Source: WHSW01 sp963705955
GTDB taxonomy: Bacteria > Actinomycetota > Thermoleophilia > Solirubrobacterales > 70-9
DNA length: 64,000 nucleotides
Assembly (NCBI GenBank): GCA_963705955.1
Contig: CAVPLH010000006.1
Coordinates: forward strand, 1,426,001 to 1,490,000
Direction: 5' to 3'
Under the pieces are notes generated by a model. The model made no database searches and was not told the origin of the DNA. It saw only the letters and a program-made list of their open reading frames with translations. Each line of letters begins with the position of its first letter. Position 1 is the first letter of the stretch. A program made the position numbers and the translations under genes. Positions 60,200-64,000 of this stretch are shown here, in pieces.

Positions 60200-60412
60200 C
60201 TACTTGGTCCGGTCCAGGTGCTCGCGCCAGTCGGGGTCGAGGCGGTCGAGGGCACGGTCGAACCCTTCGATCCCGCCACCCTCCTGAGTCACCGCGTAGC
60301 TCCGGTCGCCGTTCCCCGAGGTGCGGAACGGATACACCTGCGTCTCCTGCTCCATCTGGTCGAGCAGGCCTGTTCCCCTGTCCGTCAGTGGCGTGAAAGT
60401 GACCTCGGCCAC
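60200..60412 (-). CDS. Conserved 70-residue protein, copy 2
   Basis: 70 aa from GTG 60412 ('VAEVTFTPLTDRGTGLLDQM'), same length as copy 1. Conserved centre 'YPFRTSGNGDRSYAVTQEGG' and 'GIEGFDRALDRLDPDWREHL'. Differences from copy 1 are scattered and conservative, as expected for paralogues under selection. TTG 60421 is an alternative start three codons earlier. It converges with the 'DIVNGEV' gene as copy 1 converges with the FG-GAP gene, so both copies follow secreted-protein genes in the opposite direction. Confidence 0.82.
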   Translation of the reverse strand: MAEVTFTPLTDRGTGLLDQMEQETQVYPFRTSGNGDRSYAVTQEGGGIEGFDRALDRLDPDWREHLDRTK

Positions 60413-60606
60413 GGCGAGCAAAAGCTATCGCCGTCGCTTGACGAGGCCCCAAGTCGCTGTAGGGTCGTGCGGCAGGAGGGGTCACGCGGCTCGATGTCGC
60501 TCAGCAGCCTGTTTGGCGTCGGTTGCGGCGCTCTCGCGGCCTCCGACGGCCTCGGCGGTGTCCCTGGGCACCCGGAGAGTGGTCAGGCCGTTAGAACGGC
60601 TTAGAG

Positions 60607-60620
60607 CGAACGTATGTTCG
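60607..60620. promoter_or_regulatory. LexA-type SOS box
   Basis: CGAACGTATGTTCG is a perfect palindrome of the actinobacterial LexA consensus GAACNNNNGTTC. It lies 15 bp before the ATG of the zinc-ribbon gene and touches a TATAAG -10 (60621-60626), the position expected for repression. Confidence 0.85.
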
Positions 60621-60634
60621 TATAAGCTGGGAGG

Positions 60635-60886
60635 ATGCGGTGCGACTTTTGCGGCTCGCGGATGGTCAATTGGCGGTATCCGGCCCAGGGACGCGACTGG
60701 CTCGCCTGCCCGAAGTGCCGAGCGGCGATCGAGGCCGACGACCGAAAGCGGTTGCTCGAACGGGTGGAGATGAAGCCGATCCCTCAGGCGCTCGACGACA
60801 GGTTCGCCGACAAGTTCCGCGAGCGGGCGAAGCGTCTTCACGAGGACTTCTGGGAGACCCGCAGCGGGCCGGCCGAGCCCGTCTAG
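60635..60886 (+). CDS. Small zinc-ribbon protein under a LexA box
   Basis: 83 aa. Two CxxC pairs at the N-terminus ('MRCDFCGSRMVNWRYP', 'WLACPKCRAAIEADD') form a treble-clef or ribbon. The helical C-terminus 'RLLERVEMKPIPQAL' and 'FADKFRERAKRLHEDFW' may be an interaction arm. I do not recognise a named family. The ATG follows GGGAGG with almost no spacing, so initiation may depend on a leaderless or very short mRNA from the TATAAG box. Because of the SOS box, the protein is likely induced by DNA damage. Confidence 0.85.
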   Translation: MRCDFCGSRMVNWRYPAQGRDWLACPKCRAAIEADDRKRLLERVEMKPIPQALDDRFADKFRERAKRLHEDFWETRSGPAEPV

Positions 60887-60976
60887 AGAGGACGCCCGTT
60901 TCAGAGGACTTGCGCTGAGGCGCCGGATCGGCGAGGGTCGGGTCAGCACGCTGAAGTCAACAAGGGGGTACCACTC

Positions 60977-61408
60977 GTGCGAAGGCGTCGCAACCGTCTC
61001 ATCGCCGCGTCCATCAGCGCCGCGTTCGCGCTGCTGATCGTCGTCGGCGGAACCGTCTCCGCAGCGTCGCCGAGCACCCTCGCCGGTGCGCTTCCGCCTT
61101 CTCCGCCGAGCGACAGCGAGATTTTGGTCTCGATCGAGGGCGTTCCTGGGTACAAGGAGTTGGTGGTCGATGGCACCAACGGTCCCGATCAGATCCAAAT
61201 CGACCAGAACCCCGTCGGCGGGGCCTACGTAATCGAAGCCAACCGGCCGATCAGAACTACCTCGAGTCAGTGCAGAGTGGTCGCGGAGAACAGCAAGGCG
61301 GTGGAGTGTCACTTCAAGCCCGGTGTCTTCGCCGTTTCCACGTATGGGGGCGCCGATAGTTATGGCGGCTCGAAGACAAACGCGTGCCGAGACTCCCTGA
61401 TCGCATAG
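60977..61408 (+). CDS. Secreted protein, probably truncated at its 3' end
   Basis: 143 aa from GTG 60977. Signal peptide 'SISAAFALLIVVGGTVSAAS' (about 11-30), then 'VSIEGVPGYKELVVDGTNGP' and 'DQIQIDQNPVGGAYVIEANR', like the N-terminal part of Ca-binding RTX-like secreted proteins in this group. 'YGGADSYGGSKTNA' at the end would be the first GGxD-type repeat, but the last 16 codons are simply antisense to the cation-efflux gene. The original C-terminal repeats therefore appear cut off at about 61360. Possibly a decaying gene. Confidence 0.7.
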   Translation: MRRRRNRLIAASISAAFALLIVVGGTVSAASPSTLAGALPPSPPSDSEILVSIEGVPGYKELVVDGTNGPDQIQIDQNPVGGAYVIEANRPIRTTSSQCRVVAENSKAVECHFKPGVFAVSTYGGADSYGGSKTNACRDSLIA

Positions 61409-61974
61409 CCGACGATCACCAGCGCGGCCACCGGATCGGCCCACCACCATCCGAAGGCGGCGCTTAGCAGCAGGCCCGCCAACACGCTGGCTGCGAGGTA
61501 CGCATCGACGAGCGTTACGCGAGCCTCCGACTTGAGCACGACGTTCCCGAGATCGGTGCCGGTGCGGCGCTTGGCACCTGCCAGCAGCAGCATCACGACG
61601 ACCGTCGCGCCAACCCATGCCGTACCGAGAGCGGATGTATCGGCGTGCGACCCAGTCGCCAGCGTTCGCGCCGACTGGATGGTGATGTAAACCGCGAGGG
61701 CGGCGAACGCAACGGCGATCACCCGCATCGCTCGATGATCGCGCTCGCCGGGCGCACCTGTGAGCTGCCAGACGACGACGAGCGACGCGACTATCTCGAT
61801 CGCCGAGTCCAGCCCGAAGCCCGCCAGGGCGACCGATCCGGCGCCGATCGCCGCGCTGAGCAGCACCACGGTTCCGATCACATTCCACCCGAGCGTCAGA
61901 TATTCGAGGACCAGTCCCCGGCGAACGAGGGCGCTGGTGGATGCTGCGAGCGTCGAGGAGTTCTGCTGCGACAT
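61360..61974 (-). CDS. Cation diffusion facilitator-like membrane protein, short form
   Basis: 204 aa with about six membrane segments. 'VALAGFGLDSAIEIVASLVV' carries the Asp of the zinc site in helix 2, and 'LVDAYLAASVLAGLLLSAAF' with 'WWWADPVAALVIVGYAIRES' the Asp and end of helix 6. It lacks the usual C-terminal cytoplasmic domain, as in the short CDF-like group. The promoter and first six codons (MSQQNS) are nearly those of the SnoaL-like genes, see findings. ATG 61974 is 9 nt from its -10 box, so it should be leaderless. Overlaps the 3' end of the convergent gene. Confidence 0.88.
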   Translation of the reverse strand: MSQQNSSTLAASTSALVRRGLVLEYLTLGWNVIGTVVLLSAAIGAGSVALAGFGLDSAIEIVASLVVVWQLTGAPGERDHRAMRVIAVAFAALAVYITIQSARTLATGSHADTSALGTAWVGATVVVMLLLAGAKRRTGTDLGNVVLKSEARVTLVDAYLAASVLAGLLLSAAFGWWWADPVAALVIVGYAIRESRHAFVFEPP

Positions 61975-61983
61975 CGCCCGCGC

Positions 61984-61989
61984 AGTATC
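61984..61989 (-). promoter_or_regulatory. -10 box of the cation-efflux gene
   Basis: GATACT on the - strand, same 18-base string to the ATG as at 55799 and 62630. Upstream of it the sequence is unlike the other two copies. Confidence 0.7.
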
Positions 61990-62053
61990 TCGCGGCGGCG
62001 GCAGCGGTCAGTGCAACGAGTGACCAGCCGGACGTGCGCTAAGAATCCGGTCG

Positions 62054-62467
62054 GTGACTGCCGTTGAATGGACCCTTGTGGGCGTCGGGGTCACGATCGC
62101 GATCTATCTCGCCTTCGTCCTCGCCCTGTACTTGGCTGGACGGCGCAGTGATGCCCGAGCGTTCGCCGCCTTCATCCCCGACTGCATCGTGCTCTTCCGG
62201 CGGCTGCTCAGCGATCCCAGGGTCTCGGGGTGGAGGAAGGCGACGATCATCGTGCTCATCGCCTACCTCGCGATGCCGATCGACCTGGTGCCCGACTTCA
62301 TCCCGGTCGCGGGACAGCTCGATGATGCGATCGCGGTCGCGCTCGTACTGCGGACTGTGCTGCGCAGCGGAGGCCCTGAGCTGCTGCGGGAGCACTGGCC
62401 CGGTCCGGATGGTTCGCGCGCGGTTGTGAGCCGGCTGGCGTACGGGGCCGAGAGCGTCGCTCGCTAG
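62054..62467 (+). CDS. YkvA/DUF1232 membrane protein
   Basis: 137 aa. One N-terminal membrane segment 'LVGVGVTIAIYLAFVLALYL' (about 8-27) and the DUF1232 core 'WRKATIIVLIAYLAMPIDLV' continuing 'PDFIPVAGQLDDAIAVALVL', the family signature P-x-D-L-x-P-D. Start GTG 62054. Function of the family is not established. It is divergent from the cation-efflux gene with 79 bp between starts. Confidence 0.88.
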   Translation: MTAVEWTLVGVGVTIAIYLAFVLALYLAGRRSDARAFAAFIPDCIVLFRRLLSDPRVSGWRKATIIVLIAYLAMPIDLVPDFIPVAGQLDDAIAVALVLRTVLRSGGPELLREHWPGPDGSRAVVSRLAYGAESVAR

Positions 62468-62629
62468 TCGAGCTTCGCCTTGCGCGGCTGTCGTCGCGAG
62501 CGGATCGTCCATCAGGCCCATCAGCGCGTAGTGGCCGCTCGGGTCGATCCGCCAGACGCCTGCGACCCGCGACGGGGGCTGTTCTGCCTATCTGATTACT
62601 GCTTTTCAGCTAGGTCACGGCCGGAGCGA

Positions 62630-62635
62630 GATACT
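62630..62635 (+). promoter_or_regulatory. -10 box of the SnoaL-like gene at 62645
   Basis: GATACT nine bases before the ATG, with AGCTAGGTCACGGCC upstream as in the 55.8 kb copy. Predicts a leaderless mRNA. Confidence 0.72.
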
Positions 62636-62644
62636 GCGCGGGCG

Positions 62645-63049
62645 ATGCCGCAGGAGAACGTCGAGATCGTCCGCAGCGCCTTTGCCGCGTTCGAGCGGGG
62701 CGACATCGAAGGCGTCCTGCGGCTCTGCGACGAGGACATCGCCATCACCCAGCCGCCCGATCTGCCCGGCGTTTCTCCCGAGCAACGTGGGCACCGCGGC
62801 GTCTTGGAAGCCTTGGCGATCTGGCCAGAGCAGTGGGATGACTATCGAATCGAGCTCATGAAGATTTCTGGCGCTCCGGGCGGCAAGGTGTTCGTCACCA
62901 CGCGAACCCGTGGCCGAGGGAAGCAGAGCGGGGTCGAGGTCGATATGGACTTCAGCTTCGTCTTCACCGTCTGTGAGGGAAAGATCAGCGAGTGGCGCCT
63001 GTTCATCCAGGAAGAGCAAGCCCTCGATGCCGCCGGGCTGTCGGAGTAG
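62645..63049 (+). CDS. SnoaL-like (NTF2-fold) protein
   Basis: 134 aa from ATG 62645: 'MPQENVEIVRSAFAAFERGD', 'LRLCDEDIAITQPPDLPGV', 'VFVTTRTRGRGKQSGVEVDM' and the end 'EEQALDAAGLSE', shared with the next gene and the one at 55371. NTF2-like fold; many members bind small ligands or isomerise steroids/polyketides. Only 3 bp separate it from the next SnoaL-like gene, so the pair forms an operon and probably a heterodimer or tandem duplicate. Confidence 0.86.
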   Translation: MPQENVEIVRSAFAAFERGDIEGVLRLCDEDIAITQPPDLPGVSPEQRGHRGVLEALAIWPEQWDDYRIELMKISGAPGGKVFVTTRTRGRGKQSGVEVDMDFSFVFTVCEGKISEWRLFIQEEQALDAAGLSE

Positions 63050-63052
63050 GCG

Positions 63053-63454
63053 ATGACGCAGGAGAACGCGGAGTTCGTTCGGAACGTTTTCGCGATGGTC
63101 GACCGCGGCGACCCGGAAGCCTGGGACGTGCTCCCGCCGGATTTCGTCATCGACCTTTCGCGGCGGCTCATCGACCCAGTGATCCTTCGTGGCAGCGACA
63201 AGATGCGGGCCTTCTATCGCGACCTCGATGAGACCTGGGAGGGCGGCGCGAGCTTGCGGGTCGAACAGTTGATCGACGCCGGCAACGACGTGCTCGTGCT
63301 GGTCCGCTTTGGCGGCCGCGGCAAGGTGAGCGGCGTCCACGTGGAAGTTCTGGTCTGGAACTTGTGGACGTTCCGAGAGAGCAAGCCCATTAGGTGGACG
63401 TACTTCGGAGAAGACCGGGCCGCGGCCCTCGAAGCCGCCGGGCTGTCGGAGTAG
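63053..63454 (+). CDS. SnoaL-like (NTF2-fold) protein, tandem copy
   Basis: 133 aa from ATG 63053. 'MTQENAEFVRNVFAMVDRGD' and the end 'DRAAALEAAGLSE' show that it is a duplicate of the preceding gene; the middle ('FVIDLSRRLIDPVILRGSDK', 'VEVLVWNLWTFRESK') is diverged. Co-transcribed with it. Possible role unknown. Confidence 0.86.
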   Translation: MTQENAEFVRNVFAMVDRGDPEAWDVLPPDFVIDLSRRLIDPVILRGSDKMRAFYRDLDETWEGGASLRVEQLIDAGNDVLVLVRFGGRGKVSGVHVEVLVWNLWTFRESKPIRWTYFGEDRAAALEAAGLSE

Positions 63455-63488
63455 GCCAGGCCGTCTAAGCCGGCTGCGAGGCGGTCCG

Positions 63489-63803
63489 ATGAAGATCTTC
63501 TGCCCGACCCACGGCGTGCAGACCACGCGCCCCTGCCCGGCGTGCCGAAAGCGGCGCGACCGAGCTCGAGGATCGCCGGCGTCTCGGGGCTATGGCGGGG
63601 CATGGCGGAAGATCCGCGCCGAGATCCTCCCCCCGCACCTGGAGCTCGTCTGCGAATGGGAGCGTGGCTGCACCGAACGGGCAACCGAAGTCCACCACCG
63701 CGACGGCAATCCCGCCAACAACGATCCGTCGAATCACCAGAGGCTTTGCAAGTCGCACCACTCGAGGATTACGGCCACCCAACAGCGGGGGTCCGCGGCG
63801 TGA
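63489..63803 (+). CDS. HNH endonuclease, intact copy
   Basis: 104 aa from ATG 63489. Zinc ribbon at the N-terminus 'MKIFCPTHGVQTTRPCPACR' and the HNH core 'LELVCEWERGCTERATEVHH' followed by 'RDGNPANNDPSNHQRLCKSH'; the HH pair, the Asn and the last His of the motif are all present. It is like the small HNH nucleases of phages and mobile elements. It is followed by the conserved leader and the start of a fibre-like gene, the same order as the decayed copy at 53.7-53.9 kb. Confidence 0.9.
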   Translation: MKIFCPTHGVQTTRPCPACRKRRDRARGSPASRGYGGAWRKIRAEILPPHLELVCEWERGCTERATEVHHRDGNPANNDPSNHQRLCKSHHSRITATQQRGSAA

Positions 63804-63849
63804 CCACAAGTGAGCCGCCCCCGCTCGGTTCGGCCGATCTTCCGTGCGC

Positions 63850-63975
63850 CCGCCCACAACCGGGGTAGGCTCGCCTCGTCCATTTGGACGGAACGCCTCG
63901 ACGGCGACCCCGCTCTTTACGACCGAGACCGGCCGCATGGCCTCCGCCCTACCCGATCAGGAAGGGGAGGTCACG
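63850..63975 (+). promoter_or_regulatory. Shared promoter and 5' leader, copy 3
   Basis: TAGGCT at 63866-63871 preceded by CCACAACCGGGG, 104 nt before the ATG. Leader hairpins CGTCC-ATTT-GGACG (from 63878) and GGCC-GCAT-GGCC before CTCCG, then GGGGAGG. Together with copies 1 and 2 this defines the element. Confidence 0.72.
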
Positions 63976-64000
63976 ATGACCGCCAAGCTCAGTTCCACTC
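63976..64000 (+). CDS. Start of a probable third fibre-like protein (cut by the right edge)
   Basis: Only eight codons are in the window (MTAKLSST), after ATG 63976 with GGGGAGG upstream. Copy 1 begins MTAKSSSR with the same leader, so this is very probably another YadA/tail-fibre head repeat protein. Nothing more can be seen. Confidence 0.6.

Overview
The window is about 70% G+C and carries single-copy housekeeping genes of a high-GC actinobacterium. Several traits point to the class Thermoleophilia (Solirubrobacterales-like), which is an inference: GuaB3 beside GuaA, a c-di-AMP riboswitch ahead of LytM peptidases, DrrA-type exporters, and a secreted protein of the 'DIVNGEV' repeat type common in that group. 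No rRNA, tRNA, CRISPR array or intact insertion sequence was recognised.

Layout. 1-5.1 kb: an exported protein cut by the left edge, then a + strand operon of overlapping genes (DrrA-like ATPase, two ABC-2 permeases, GH63/trehalase-fold glycosidase, GNAT acetyltransferase). 5.1-12.7 kb: a - strand housekeeping run (DUF3352-type lipoprotein, acpS, NAD(P)HX repair enzyme, alr, CCA-adding/HD protein, HIT protein, enoyl-CoA hydratase, infA). 12.7-17.6 kb: rplM-rpsI-glmM-glmS, feeding UDP-GlcNAc synthesis; S9 has a very long acidic N-terminal tail. 17.7-21.3 kb: c-di-AMP riboswitch, two LytM (M23) peptidases and a flippase. 21.5-28.4 kb: guaB3-guaA, a PfkB sugar kinase, a D,D-carboxypeptidase, a LysM protein, pyrF and HU. 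28.6-30.1 kb: TetR regulator and metallo-beta-lactamase with two palindromic operator candidates. 30.2-38.6 kb: argS, a sugar epimerase, M48 protease, phosphoesterase, lipoprotein plus Ser/Thr kinase, tgt and an Hsp20 with its own promoter/operator. 38.7-43.4 kb: glycolytic run gapA-pgk-tpiA-gpmI. 43.4-50.3 kb: VOC protein, ABC exporter, rapZ, uvrC, enoyl-CoA hydratase, cupredoxin, MaoC protein.

50.4-64 kb is accessory: a beta-propeller protein, a VanY plus lytic transglycosylase protein, two complete secreted proteins (and the start of a likely third) with YadA/tail-fibre-type head repeats, a seven-repeat FG-GAP protein, paired 70-residue paralogues, three SnoaL-like proteins, HNH endonuclease copies in different states of decay, a serine recombinase remnant, 50-bp direct repeats and a LexA-type box. 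The fibre-like genes share a promoter and a leader of about 100 nt with two small hairpins. Two of them sit in the same 'HNH 3' end - leader - fibre gene' arrangement, which suggests a duplicating cassette.

Two signals run through the whole window. First, three downstream genes lack any ATG/GTG/TTG start and instead overlap the upstream stop as CTGA (2566, 19081, 28151), beside ordinary ATGA, GTGA and TTGA overlaps. Second, at least thirteen positions in conserved - strand genes need removal of one base to restore the protein. These look like insertion errors in the assembly or a recent burst of +1 mutations, and genes carrying them are given as single loci with the shift position.
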